A model generated the notes under the pieces. It did no database searches. It was not told where the DNA came from and saw nothing but the letters and a program-made list of their open reading frames with translations. A stretch of DNA of 64,000 nucleotides from Blasia pusilla (lineage: Eukaryota > Marchantiophyta > Marchantiopsida > Blasiales): the NCBI GenBank assembly GCA_050084515.1, contig CM114273.1, forward strand, positions 25,296,001 through 25,360,000, given 5' to 3'. Positions 19,000 to 32,340 of the stretch are shown piece by piece. Numbering within the stretch: the first letter of the stretch is position 1; each line of letters starts with the position of its first letter. The translations under genes and the position numbers were made by a program.

Positions 19000-20200
19000 C
19001 GTGCTTGCCTCGATATCAGAGTCTTACCCTTGGTCTTTTGCGGAGACCTCATTTCTTTCTCCTTCATTCCAGCTTCTTTGATATGAGAATCCACCATAGA
19101 TTCGAACGCGAAGGGCCTTCTTCTCTTCATGGTTGCATCTCCGGTTGCACTTTCCTTCTCATAATTCTTGCTCTTCTTGCAGCTTCCTCAAGATCAACGC
19201 CATCATTATCGCTTCTCCTCCACACTTGCATCTTGCCAAGTGACATGTTTTCTTGTGCTAGGTATGCTTTAACACATCCAGCTTCCACATGATCATCCCA
19301 TCTTGTCAGATGGCGGATAGTCTCTACCCCTCGTAGTATCACTTCTCGAGGAAACTGTAAAGATTCACTCTTAGCTACTAGCACAAGAGGTGCTTCTATC
19401 CTTACTGCAAAAGTCTTCGAATCTAATGTAGTAGTGGCCACTCATACTTGACCTCTCACTAAGCTTTTCATTCCTCCTCTACCAAAGTTCGTATTCAACG
19501 GCATATCAGTCTGCATTGAATGAATCTTCCCATCTTTGAAATTTACAATTCCATTCCCAAGAGCGTCTGAGAACTTCTCACATTCTTAACGTTGATGCTC
19601 AACACTATCACACCATATGCATCTCCTCACAAAGTTCCTACTCGTTGAAGGAGCACCAACACTAGGATTCCTATCTAGTTTAAGCTCAACCATCTCTACT
19701 CTCAACTCTCTCAAACCTTTCACCAACTCATCAATGGAAAAATCTTCAAGCTTCGTTGGCACGGGCTTAAGCAAGGGATTTGAGACTGATACCTCGACTT
19801 GAATATTTCGGTTCTACCTCTACTTCGACTTTGCTTTATGAGGATAGCAACGACTTCTTCCACTTTCTTCCAATTAGTGATAACACCTCCTTCTTCGGTC
19901 TTGTCCATCAACATTATGAAAAGTTTTTTCTCCAAATTCTCATAAACCGCCTCAAAGAATAGCTCGGTTTCCTCACTCTTCCTAGGAGTTGCCCTTTCAA
20001 AAGAAGATAGCGGAAAATTTTGCTTCTCAAACTCATGTAAAAATTCATTAGGAGTCATTCCCTTTCCTAGACGTTGCTCTATCCATTCTAAGAAAATCCT
20101 CTCGGTCACTAGATCCACATCATCATCAAAGAATTCTCTTTTCAACAATTGCTCATACTCCTCCCACGAGGTTGGATTTTCAACTCTCAAATTTTTTACT
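19000..20200 (-). pseudogene. E0 gag with CCHC zinc knuckle
   Basis: Minus-strand frames at 20190-19720 (156 codons), 19774-19586 and 19441-19127. The first has W-E-E-Y-E-Q-L-L-K-R-E-F-F-D and an R-L-G-K-G-M-T-P-N-E-F-L block, the Retrotrans_gag pattern. The second ends in C-I-W-C-D-S-V-E-H-Q-R, then a stop, then E-C, giving CX2CX4HX4C with one nonsense codon inside the knuckle. The third is linker. Gag packages element RNA. It lies just downstream, in minus-strand order, of LTR-like copy B. Confidence 0.78.
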
Positions 20201-20312
20201 TGACTATGAATCTCTAGTATTAAAGCTAACTAAAAAATTGACACCATATCACCTCAAGAAACACGGTATCATGTCGAGAGTATTTCTTCTAGTAAGAGCG
20301 GACCTTCTAGTT

Positions 20313-21545
20313 GCAGCAGACGTGGTTGATGCAAGTCGAACTCTATAAGAAGTTCTCTTTTTTCAATACAAAATTATTATGTAAACCCTCCATTCTCTCA
20401 CGATAGGAATCACAAATGGTAGTGTCAAGGCGATCACTTCTTCATAACATGGAACCCCAAAATTCCTAACTATGAAGTCATTGTAAACTACTTTACGTTT
20501 GTACACAAGGAAAATAACACAAATATTGTTAAACCCTACTCAAGAAAGCCTAATGACGTCCATGGATTGCTATATAAGGATATACAAAGTACAATCCCAT
20601 GTCCATCCGTACATGACTATAGAAAGAATCACCGAAGTTGGAGATTGCATGACTTGGTTTATGAACGTCTCCCCAAAGTGATAAACTAGATAGCAAGTGA
20701 ACCAATACCTATCTACAAAGAGAATCTTGATGTGGTACGGGTTAAGGAAAGGAAAATCGGGCACAACTCGTGCTCCACCCCTATCCATACTTGACAAGCA
20801 TCTTCTACTCTCCTCTAGAATGAGATTTGGAAGAGTTGCTCTCCTAAGAGGGGTAATCCACTCTCATTGGGAAAATACCATCTACTATTTCTTGTATGAA
20901 TAAACTTCCCTAAGGTGACAAGTCTCTCATCTCCACTCATACCACACACTAGAATCCTCTCGAAAACTAGACCATGATCAAATTATTTTCCCAAGAGGGA
21001 TAATCCACTCTCATTGGAAGAGCAAGCAATCCCAAAGCCATCCACTTAAGAATGACACGAGAAATTCAAGATGTGAAGTTGAAGGTGATGAACCCTTGAA
21101 GGTCTCTCCTCTTTATATACTCACAAGGGATTCACAAGAGTACGAAATAGAGCTAATCTTATCTTGTGTCATATGGCTTCCTCTCAAGGCTTAACCAATC
21201 ATATTTTGATACAAATAAATTACCTCTTATCTCTTCTAAAATATCTTCCTCTACTCACTTCATATCTTCCAAACTACCCCAACTACCCTAGCGACCAACC
21301 AAGACTACTTTTGCTTTTCTTTCATTAAAGCATAAACCCCTACTACTTTACTTTTATAATCTCATCTTTCATTTATTATCTCTTTTTCCTAAAGTTGGGC
21401 CATTACAAATGAGTCATCCTAAAGAGGCTTAAACATGGGAATTTCATTTTCCTAGGCTAATTTATTTAATACTAATAAAACTCTCTCTAACACTTAATGA
21501 GAGAGGATTTTACACACTTGGTGATTTTACTATATGACAACGGTT
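20313..21545 (-). repeat. LTR-like repeat L0, copy B (probable E0 5' LTR)
   Basis: Aligns with 1-1215 nearly base for base in its first 900 bases (for example TTGATGTGGTACGGGTTAAG at 20728 and 416). In minus-strand order it directly precedes gag, as a 5' LTR would. The end beyond 21510 also matches copy C rather than copy A, so the true LTR boundary is not settled. Confidence 0.65.
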
Positions 21546-21730
21546 TACCTCAATCTCATAGACATAGTCTCGAACATACTTGGTGATGTTCCTCCCTTTA
21601 AACCTTCCCAAATTCTTTATAATTGGAAAATCGGGTACAACTTGTACTCCATCCCGATCCATACCTAACGAATATTCTCTACTCTCCTCAAGAATGGGTT
21701 TTGGCGGAGTTACTTTCCCAAGAAGGGTTA
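21546..21730 (-). pseudogene. Short gag-like fragment beside L0
   Basis: The minus strand at 21752-21510 reads V-V-P-D-F-P then G-R-F-K-G-R-N-I-T-K-Y-V-R-D-Y. The latter resembles the start of gag in E0-like elements (a G-x-N-V-T-x-F motif). It is only about 80 codons and could be a piece of another E0 relative. Confidence 0.35.
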
Positions 21731-21790
21731 TCCACTCGCATTGGAAGAGCAAGCAATTTGACTTGCTTGCTCTTCCAATGAGAATGGATT
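21731..21790. repeat. Near-perfect inverted repeat (hairpin)
   Basis: Left arm 21731-21757 and right arm 21764-21790 pair at 25 of 27 positions around a 6-base TTTGAC loop. The arm core is ATTGGAAGAGCAAGCAA. Sequence on each side is L0 in opposite orientations, so this is the junction of two inverted L0 pieces. Confidence 0.9.
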
Positions 21791-22265
21791 GTCACTCTTG
21801 GAAGACTGACTTGGTTGAGTTATATTCTTCAAGAGTTTCAATAGTTTGATATGAGATGGTTATTTGGGGAGATTTATTGTCTTAGGAGTGTTTTTCATAC
21901 TTGGGAGAGTGGATAATTTTGGCTTGTTATTATTCCCAAGGAGAGTGGATAACCCTTCAAATATTCTCATCAACTCATTTCATATCCTCCAAACTACCCA
22001 ACTATCCTAGCCACCAACCAAGACTACTTTTGCTTTTCTTTCATTAATGCACCAATCCCACTACTTAAGTTTTATAATCCAATATCTTATTTATTACCTC
22101 TTTTTTCCTGCAGTTGGGCCCGCACAAATGAGCCACCCTCAAGAGGTTTAAACATGTAAAATTTATTTTCATAATCTAATTTTCTGAATACTATTAAAAA
22201 TCTCTATAACCCTTAATGAGAGAGGAGTTTTCATAGTGGGTGATTTTACTATACGACAACCTTGC
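21791..22265. repeat. L0 pieces, copy C (mixed orientation)
   Basis: 21764-21960 is L0 in the plus sense (opposite to copies A and B). From about 21960 to 22265 the sequence again follows the order of A (960-1200) and B (21250-21545), with shared AGCCACC(A/C)ACCAAGACTACTTTTG-type text. A rearranged or recombined LTR. Confidence 0.6.
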
Positions 22266-22641
22266 CAACTTTACATGTATGATGTTGGTCCCAACACTTC
22301 TGAATCCGAGCACACAAGTGCAAGGTCTTCCAAATTGGATGAAGGCAATCGCAATAAGTGAAGGAGGAGCCCTCATGCCAAACAACTAGCTCAAATGCAT
22401 GATTTGCTTCAACCCCATTGCTGCAGAAGGTTGCTACGTAACAAGCAAATATAAAGCTTGTCATTGGCATCCATATTATTTTCAAAAGGTCATGCTAATA
22501 TCTCACAAGTGTCCAACTTGTAGACAAGCTTAGTCAAGAAGACTCTATCATCTTTTCGGCATATCTTTCCGTAGTCGTGATAGCAATGTACCACTTACCT
22601 ATCACAAGCGAACCCAAGAGCAAGACAATTTCACTTTCACT

Positions 22642-23260
22642 TTGGGATATTGTAGCCTCCGATCCAACTATAATCTCAAATCAAACATAGACGGGGTAGT
22701 TCATGAAGAAATCCCTCGTCAGCAGAGGATTGATCGGACAATGCGAGCTTGGCAGGTCCGCTTCATTGACATGTACAATAGAGGAGACCTCATCCACAGA
22801 GCAGCCATAGATCCCCAAAATTTAGAGGCATAAAACTTCTTCTTTGCTTAGGGGTTGAATCCACAGGAAGTTCGGGATGCCCTCAACACAACTCGACAAC
22901 TTGTGCTAAACCATCATCAAAATCCATTGGTGGATGACCTTGTTTTGAGGAGACTCAAATTGATCTTGCCACCTTTCTTATGGTAAGATATTCCTCAAAG
23001 GACGGAAGGGGGATATCCTAGAACATACCATTATCCTCGTCAAATGCAAGAGGAACTCTTTGGATTCTTTGAGAGAGTGTGGGAAATGTTTCCAACACAA
23101 CCAACACAAGAAACATATGATGATGAAGTTGATGTTGAGTTGGAGAGGACTATTCCTCGTGAAGGTGGGACGAGCGTGACTAGAGCTAGGGGAAGAGGAG
23201 GAAGAGTTGGTGAGACGTCAGGACCGGCGTTACATATATCTGATGATGAATCAGATTAGA
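22642..23260 (+). pseudogene. Unidentified broken frame with basic RG-rich, acidic tail
   Basis: Open at 22642-22833 and 23044-23259, with the same sense readable between them through two stops. The middle contains N-P-Q-E-V-R-D-A-L then N-H-H-Q-N-P-L-V-D-D-L. The end is R-A-R-G-R-G-G-R-V-G followed by an acidic D-D-E-S-D terminus. The helical part recalls retrotransposon gag, but I cannot name a family; a transposase-associated protein is also possible. It lies between L0 copy C and the AT-rich stretch before the satellite. Confidence 0.4.
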
Positions 23261-24289
23261 TAGAATGAGTTCATATTTATATCTTTTTAATGTACATAAG
23301 TATTAGGTTCCTCTCAATCCAGATGTTTTATGGGATACTACTCATTTGTTGTAAACAAATTTTCAAAACATTTCACTTAGGAGACTTGTGAACGTAAGCC
23401 AGTTATGAATGTCATCCATAAAGTGAGTTCATGAAATGGATGAAAGTTTTCTCTAGGGTTATAAGTCCTTGGATAAGGTGGAAGGTATGATAATTGAAAG
23501 GTTTATTTCATATAAAAATTTATTTATTTTTAATTTAAAAAAAATGTTTGCATACTTTGGAACATCTTGAACTTATACTTGATATAAGGAGTTTTGATTA
23601 ATTATTTTATAAAATAAGGAACATCCAATAAGTGTATTTTGAACTTTTTTTCCCAATGGATCTATATTAAAGTTAAAAGTACAAGAAGTGGAATGATTTC
23701 ATCATTATAATATTAAAAATAATTTGAAATTTTTGAATTAAAATTTTGAAGAAAAAAAACATATTTTTTAAATATATATAATAATTGGCGACCACGTATG
23801 GGCTGTATCCCCAATACGACAAGACACTGACATAATATGGCAAAATAGACCTGATGTTTGAATTTTGTTGTTTGAGCCTTATTACCTAGGGCGGAAATGG
23901 ATAGGGATTTGAATGGAATAGAAAAATATTTAATTATGAATTATTAATTTATTTAATACTATAATATTGAATAAACAGATTACTACATTTTTAAAAAAAT
24001 CATTAAATAAATAAATAACTTGTGCCTTGATTCATATATAACTTAAAGGGAACTTGAATTTTAATGGAGAAGGAATAGATTTTCTTTGAAATTTATGGAA
24101 GGATGAATTTATTTATGAGACTAGGATATCATTTAAATTTGAATTGAGGAGTTTAATAACTTATAAGAGTGAAATTTTATTATTCTTATGATATTTTAAA
24201 GAATATAAATTATTTTTAAATTTTGAATAAATAAAATCATTATTTTTTTAAATAATTATATTAATTCAAATGTGAAATTTTGGGAAAAT
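23261..24289. other. AT-rich stretch without recognised features
   Basis: Strongly AT-rich with poly-A/T runs near 23530, 23750 and 23990. I see no gene or repeat structure in it. Confidence 0.5.
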
Positions 24290-26077
24290 ATATCATCTTG
24301 AGTTGAACTAGGGTGGTCCACATGGTCCCCAAGGTGTACTAGCATTCTTGCAAAGTTTCAACCAAAATAGAGTTGTGAATAGGAGCTCAAAATTGGTGAG
24401 TCCTTCTTAGACCCGAAACCTTTAAACTTTCAATGAATATAAGGTCTTTTCATTTTTCATCTAGTGCAACTATATGATCTTCACCTGAAATTTGATACAC
24501 ATGGTCATCAAGGTACATCTAGCACTCTTGCAAAATTCACCTTAAATAGAGTTGTGACCAAAAGCTCAAAATTTGGTAAGTCCTTTTTGAACCCCAACCA
24601 TTAAACCTTCTATGAAAATAAGGTTTTTTCATTTTTCATCTTGTCAAAAGTTCTCATCTTAATCTTAAATTTGGTACACATGCTCCTCAAGATGAATCTT
24701 GCACTCTTGCAAAGTTTCACCCAAAATGGAATTGTAACCACAAACTCAAAAATTGGTAAGTCCTTTTTGGACCCGAACCATTAAAGCTTCAGTGAAAAGA
24801 AGGACTTTTCATTTTTCATCTTGTGCAATTACGTCATGTTGAACTAAAATTTTGCAAGCATGGTCTCCAAGATGCAGCTACCACTCTTACAAATTTTCAA
24901 CCAAAATAAATTTATGACCACAAGCTAAAAAATTAGTAAGTCATTTTCATACCCAAACCATTAAACCTTCAATGAAAAGAAGGTCTTTTCGTTTTTATCT
25001 TATGCAACTTTCCCATATTGAGTCAAAATTTGGCACACATGGTCCCCAAGGTTCATTTATTACTCTTGAAAAGTTTCATCCAAAATGGAGTTGTGACCAA
25101 AACCTCAAAAATTGGTAAGTCTATTTTGGACCCGAACCATTAAACCTTGAATAGAAAGGTCTTTTTCATTTTTCATCTTGTCCAACTTCCTTATCTTGAG
25201 ATGTAGTTTGGCACATATAGTCTCCAAGGTGCATCTAGCATACTTGCAAAGTTTCAAACAAAATTGAGGTGTGACCAAAAGCACAAAAATTACAAAGCCC
25301 TTTTTGGACCCCAACCATTAAACCTTCAATGAAAAGACGGTCTTTTCATTTTTTATCTTGTGCAACTATGTCGTCTTGAGTTGAACTTTGGCGCACATGG
25401 TCCCCAAGGTAGATCTAGCAATCTTGCAAAGTTTAAAGTTAAAATGGAGTTATGACCAAAAGCTCAAAAATTACTAAATCCTTCTTGGACCCGAACAATC
25501 AAGCCTTCAATAAAAAGAAGGTTTTTTCATTTTTCATCTTTTCCAAATTTTCCATCTTGAGCTAAAATTCAGCACAAATGGTCCCCAAGATGCATCTAGC
25601 ACTCTTGCAAAGTTTCATCCAAAATAGAGTTGTGACCAAACCCTCAAAAATTGGTAAGTCCTTTTTGGACCCGAACCATTAAACCTTCAATGAAAATAAG
25701 ATCTTTTCATTTCTCATCTTGTCCAAATATGTGATATTCAGTTAAAATTTGGTGCACATGGTCCCTAAAGTGCATCTAGAAGTCTTGCAAAGTTTCAAGA
25801 TAAAATGGAGTTGTGACCAAAAGGTCAAAAATTACTAAGTTCTTTTTGGATCCAAACCATTCAACCTTAAATGAAAAGAATGTCTTTTCATTTTTCATCT
25901 TGTCCAAATTTCCCATATTGATCTGAAATTTGGTAGATATGGTCCTTAAGATGCATCAAGAACTCTTGAAAAGTTTTAACCAAAATGGAGTTGTGACCAC
26001 AAGCTCACAAATTACTAAGTCATTTTTGGATCCGAAACATTAAACCTTCAATGAAAAGAAGGACTTTCCATTTTTCA
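24290..26077. repeat. Satellite-like tandem array, about 180 bp x 10
   Basis: Ten diverged copies of a unit of 178-182 bp. The anchor GGTAAGTCCTTTTTGGACCC (variants) recurs near 24398, 24580, 24758, 24938, 25116, 25294, 25474, 25656, 25836 and 26015. Other shared anchors are TCTTTTCATTTTTCATCTTG, CATGGTCCCCAAGGTGCATC and AAAATGGAGTTGTGACC. It is sharply bounded on the right at about 26077, where LTR-derived sequence starts. The monomer length is in the range typical of plant centromeric and heterochromatic satellites. Confidence 0.9.
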
Positions 26078-26084
26078 ATGACAG

Positions 26085-26190
26085 GGGAGTTGGACACGGT
26101 CATCTCGGTATTCAAATACAATGAGTAAGTTTATGTGCTTATAGTTTTTGACAATCATATATGTTGTATAGCGATGTGTATGCGCATGAT
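26085..26190 (+). repeat. E2-family LTR 3'-end fragment
   Basis: Matches the last ~100 bases of the E2 LTR in the plus direction, ending GATGTGTATGCGCATGATA. It abuts the end of the satellite array. Confidence 0.6.
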
Positions 26191-26298
26191 ATCCAATGAA
26201 TTACTTGAAGCGCCTTATTGGAGGAGTACATTGACTAACCGTGAATGTTGCAATGTACTTTGGATGGAATTAGTAATATCATGATTGGGAATTTTTAG

Positions 26299-26949
<651 letters not shown>

Positions 26950-27009
26950 ACTCGTTCTTCAACTATAGCTAGGAGAGAAATCGTCAAGAGTTCTCATAGC
27001 AAAGTTATT

Positions 27010-27294
27010 TATAGTTTGACACCAAACTAAGATGTTTTGTAGTTCCATGTCAATGGACTTATCCATGTGGGCCCCACCTTTCCTTTCTTTTTCATTCCCC
27101 CCACTTGCCTATATATTCCATATTTTTCGGTTTCTTCCTCCCTCCATCCCAACTCCTCCCCCCCTCCTTCTTATCGTTCGACTCACCATTGGCCTATCTT
27201 CCATTGTGAATTATAAGTGTGGGCCCCACCTCTTACAATACATGTCCGTGGACATATCCATTGTAGGGATGGGCTTTTCCGTTTTTGTGCAACC
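27010..27294 (+). mobile_element. MITE copy 1 (GTGCAACC family)
   Basis: Ends in CCGTTTTTGTGCAACC and shares the interior CCATGTGGGCCCCACC, CCCCACTTGCCT and GTGTGGGCCCCACCTCTT-type blocks with 53973-54330 and 56738-57056. The 5' terminus is eroded. Confidence 0.6.
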
Positions 27295-29740
27295 ATGAAT
27301 ATACCTCACGATTTTTTCAATAACATCTCGTAGAGAATATTCAAATGGAATATGGAAATAAATCTTAACGATAAAAATTAATACAAGATCCATGGAAATT
27401 TGTAGCTTCAAGGATAAAAAAAAATTCAATTTTTATAAAGATACTAAATTTTCTTTTGGGTATATGAGTCCTCTTTTGAAAAACATTTTGGGTATATGAG
27501 TCGCTTCTTTTGGATCGTCCATAATTTTATCATGCAAACCTTTACGACAAAGTTAGGCAATATTTTTTCCATCTCCACATTGGAAATTTCCCAATTTGAG
27601 CATCTCTGAAAATTTTATGAAACATTAAGCGTCCAAAAAAAAAATAACAAAGAAAATATTTAGAAGAAATCACAATTATGTAATCCATGCTAATTTGTTA
27701 AAAAAATAGATCAAAAAAATCCCCAAAATACGGTTTGGCATTAAGATGCACTAGCTAAAAAACCGTATTCAAATATTTTTCTTTAATATTTACATATAAG
27801 GTCGTATAAATATTAGTAAATAGGGAACAATAAAGATAACTAACATAAAGAACTCTCCCAAAAACCCTCCAACAAACTAATAATATTTGGCTTTGAAACT
27901 TATTATAAAGCATAAGGCAATCTAAAAATATAAAATAGAGGCCAAAAAGATTGTTAGTTAATTATCTAGTTAAAATTTCATCCTTAAATGGGTTAAAATT
28001 TTAATCATTTAGTTCAATTTTTACCAAGTCTCTCCCTCTTGTTCAATATGTTTTATTTTTTAAAAATCACTTTTTTTTCCAAGTCCTTCTCCTTTTTTCT
28101 TTCTTCTTAAATTTAATTGCCGTGCATTTTAGGGAGGTCAAATATTTTTTTAAATTCTAGAAATAAGATAAAAATAAAATATTATAAGATATCTTGATCA
28201 GCTCAAAATATATTCAACCCTAAATTTATTTACATTATTATTTATGTTTGTACGCCTATGGAATTCATGTAAAATTGATAATTGGGACATGTTTCCCAAG
28301 GCTGTTACAATTGTTGTCTGTTTATGGGGTTTGTCATACATATTCTAAAAGAAAGTTAGGATTTAGTTTCCATGGTTACAAACATTGTGCAAAGAAAATC
28401 TTGTTTTATGAAGGTTTACTTTTTAAGATATCAATGAATAATTTCCAGTTTTTGAAACATATTTTTATTTCCAATTTAAAGCGTTGGTTGTTATTGCATG
28501 ATTTTTCTCATTTATATAAAAAATTTTGAGGTTTATGCCAAAATATTTAGGTGGGATCTACTCTATTCATATTTTAGGGTTTATTTTTTATGATTTATTA
28601 CAAACATTCCTTGTTGACCTAGGCTCCGTGGTTTTATCATAGCAACATAAGGATTATTAATTTTAGTTATTCGTTTGTAGTTTATTTGGCTTAAAGTTTA
28701 TACTAGAGTATGCTTGGTAACATGGAAAAATGGTATGTCTTACCAATAATTTTTCCGCATGTGGGATGCATTGGATGAGATGATGAAAAGATTCAGCAGA
28801 TGGAGAATGATATTGTGAACTTTTTGGACACGAGTTGAATTTATAGAGTTTAACATTATAAAAGGTGAATACAAACATTAAGGAGGTTTTATTTTTACTA
28901 ATGCATATTTAAGTACGCTTAAAAAAATCATTTCATTTCCTTTATTAACTGGGGGAAAAATTTTATGGCTTCCTTTTGCAATCCACATCTCTTAATAAAG
29001 AAAATAAAATTACTCATTTTGATCAATCTTTTTTTTTTTCCAAAGTAGAGTTTAAAATTTCCTCCCAATCAAACTTGAAAATTAAGAACACTATTGAAAT
29101 AAAAAATCTTTCATTACTTTGAAGAATAATTGTGGTCCCAACACTCTCTTGTTATTTGTTTTCATTTTTTTCCCAATACATGAAATTACCTTTCCCCAAA
29201 CTAAACTTGAAATGAAATTTTTTTGGCATAAATACTTATCAAATAATTTTAAGTTTTGAAAGGAGAAAATATAACAAACACGAGGGAGACTTTGGATGAT
29301 TCCATTGTGAAATATACTTCATCTCATTCTCCTTTTCAACTTAGCATAAGGTGAAATTAAAAAAAATACTAGATAGGATTCAAGAACTAAGTTTAGGGAA
29401 AATTTTCATGGATGGCACTTATTCATAGGTCCTCATAGTGAGCTTGCGCCTATTGTAGTATGATTCGGTTTCTTATTTGCAAAATTTTTTGGAAGTTTCC
29501 ACATTTTTCTACAAGGATTTAGAGTTTATTTCTTAGGGTTATGGATTTACTATTTAAGATGTAGGTTTTGGGCCATGATGTAACTATTTTTATTTTATCC
29601 CTTAAAATGGTTGTTTCCTTTTAAAAACCTCATATCTCAATTAAAAGAAGAAAATTTCTTGAATAGGAAAGAAGCATGGGAATTAATACAGTGGTTAAAT
29701 ATGGAAAATTTGATTTAAAATTATATACTTACATTAAATT
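27295..29740. other. AT-rich stretch without recognised features
   Basis: Low GC with many short A or T runs. Open stretches such as 28248-28529 show no recognisable domain. I cannot identify any feature. Confidence 0.5.
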
Positions 29741-30230
29741 AAAAATTTGCAGCAAGTCTTTCCTAAGTTGGCCTTATTGCGTAGATCTAGAAGAACTCAT
29801 TCATGTTTTGGGTTGGACTTCCATTTTCCATGAAAATTTGCACAAAAGTTGAAAATTTTCTCTCAAAAAATTGAACAAATTATAGATCAAGATCATATAC
29901 TTGGAGAAAATGGAAAATGCACATAACATTTTCCCTTTGTAAATCTTATCACGCTAGTCTAGTAGTACCTCCTCATTTTCTTGGCTTTGGGTAGAACTTT
30001 CATTTTCCTTTAAATTTTGTGAAAAACATTTCCATAAAGAGGTGGACAAAAATTCAAGTCAAGAAACTCAGAGAAGTTGAAATATTCATATGATTATTTC
30101 TCTTAGTAGATTTTAACACGCAATTCTAGAAACACCTCTTCATCTTTAGGCTATAGTATTGGATTTCCATTTTCCTTGATATTTGCAAGGATGTTAGAAA
30201 CACTTCTTTACGGGCGACTAAACATTCATG
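29740..30230. repeat. Tandem repeat, about 170-180 bp x 3
   Basis: Three diverged copies marked by (G/C)TTTCCATTTTCC-type anchors near 29818, 29998 and 30164, with matching CTCATTTTCTTGG-type and ATTTGCACAAAAGTTG-type blocks around them. Confidence 0.6.
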
Positions 30231-30379
30231 GAGCTTAAGTGACTGCATTTCTTTCTCTAAAAGCTATCCTAAAGCTCAAACTCCACTATCCTAAAGCATA
30301 CACTCAAAGAGCATGTAAGACGATTATTGATACAATGTCACATCCAAATATTTTCTTGCAAATTAAGCGTAGTACACAC

Positions 30380-30720
30380 TAACAACTCCGTTTATCCCCT
30401 TGCAGCCCAATGCCATCCAATTCACATGGCAACATCTACCTCCCTCATTGCACTCTCCATTCACTCTCTCCATATTTCCCTACCCCATATCACTGCACTC
30501 TCCGCTCATTTTTTATTGCTCATTTTACGCACATTGCACTCTCTATGCTCTGGAGGATTTTTCCGCTTTGGACTAACCAAAGGGACCCTACACACAAACA
30601 CCAATTCCAACACAATCATGTCATCTCTTCCATGCCTTTTCATTCACCAATGCAATCAAGTTAGATCCTACTCACAATAAACCATTTTTTACCAACACAT
30701 CCACATCCACTCTCCCTTCA
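30380..30720. other. Pyrimidine/C-rich stretch of unknown origin
   Basis: Two overlapping open stretches (30327-30680 and 30410-30664) in different frames are rich in Ser, His and Thr, as expected from C/T/A-rich sequence. I recognise no domain and do not call a gene. Confidence 0.4.
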
Positions 30721-30779
30721 ATGCTTAGGATATCATCGAAGGAAGTTTCGAGTATCTAGTTACTCTTTGTGATAACTGG

Positions 30780-31730
30780 TCTTTGAATTATGGTTTACTC
30801 TTGGAGATTTTAACTCATGATCTTGACCATTCAAGTTAAAGAGTGCTTTATCATATGCAATACCTTAAATTTTTACAACAATCCAATGGTCCAAGCAAAT
30901 CATGTTACTAGAATGAAGGTGAAAATGCGAATAAACTAAAGTTCATTTCCACTTTAACTTATCTTCTTCTACTTTCTCCTTCTCTTCTTCACCTACTTTC
31001 TTACCACAAGATCAAAAATAAAAAATATTCCCTAGAACATGCCCCCAGACCTCAAAAACTAAGGGCAACAAAAATAACTCTCTAAATGACCATCCACTTA
31101 GGGAACAAAATACAAAACCCTAAAGGTGGTCTCCTAATTTTGGTTTAGCCGTGGAAAAGTTGATATAAGATCTAGATTGTTCAAGTGGGAGAGGACCTTC
31201 CTAACATCAAGTCCTCCAAGTTTCATCTCAATCCAATGGTAGGAATCAATCATGCTTCAAGATGAAGGTGAAAATTCAAATAAAACTTATACATTTTCAC
31301 TTAAAGTCCTCCTCTTCCTCTTTCTTACCCCTTTTTTGATGAAACCCTCAAACCAGATGGAAATTAAATGAGTCATGAAACTATATCACAACATGCATTT
31401 AGGGGTCAAGAACTAAGGGAAAAACGAAATTCTCCAAATAACCATCCATATAGGGAATAAAAATGCAAAAGCCTAAATATGGTCTCCTACTTTTGGTTTA
31501 ACCATAGAAAAGTAGATGTATGATCTGAATTGTTCAAGTGGGAGAGGGCCTTACCAACATTAAGTCGTCCAAGTTTCATCTAAATCCACCGGTGATAGCC
31601 AGTGATGGTTCAAGGTATAGTTGGAAATCTTAATAAGACAAAAGTCATTTCCATGATCTTTCTTCCTTTTTACTTGACCCTTTACTCAAACTAGCTTGAA
31701 ATTCATAAATTCTGGAAACGTTCTCACATA
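30780..31730. repeat. Tandem repeat, about 352 bp x 2.7
   Basis: GGTCTCCTA(A/C)TTTTGGTTTA recurs near 31127 and 31479, with a diverged GGTCTTTGAATTATGGTTTA near 30779. ACCATCCA(C/T)(T/A)TAGGGAA recurs at about 31088 and 31442. The period (about 352) is close to twice the 170-180 bp seen at 29740 and 24290, though the sequences are not obviously the same. Confidence 0.75.
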
Positions 31731-32340
31731 CTTCAAGATGAAGGTGAAATTTTAACGAGAAATTCCGGCCAATAGAATTAAAAATGGAAATTTTTATTTT
31801 AAAATTTAAAATACATAAAAATTAGAAATATAACAGGTAATTCGAAGTGATTTTAAATGTCATATAGGCATTCTTCCACATATTGAACTTGCTATATATG
31901 GATGGTTTATGCTAGAAAGGGTTAGGATCTTTGTGAAATAGTGCCTCAATGTTTCACTCAAATTGAAAGATCAAAATAAATTATATCCCAAAATAAATGA
32001 GAAGCGTGATATGATTGGAGTATGAACTCATTAAAAGTATAAATATTTTTTATGACTAAGGAGGTATGAATTTTTTTATGACTAAAAGGTATTGCTAATT
32101 ACTGGGGTTATGGTTAAATGGCTATTTCAGAAGCACAATCCTATAATTAATCACTAAACCATTTTATTCATAACTTGAATTATTATTTAGGTCAATCATT
32201 TAAAGTTTAGTCATAAAAACCATAAATTTATGCTAGTATCTTACTATTTTGGTTGAATAAGACCTCTAAAAAATTTCAATGTGCTATAGATATAATTTTG
32301 ACATGATTGGAATTTTGATAGATAATACATACATGAAATC
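31731..32340. other. AT-rich stretch without recognised features
   Basis: Nothing identifiable between the tandem repeat and the E2-family fragment. Confidence 0.5.

Noticed and set aside
24290-26077. CRISPR array
   Set aside because: The units are contiguous 180-bp diverged monomers without the short identical repeat/unique spacer pattern, and the context is a plant genome.
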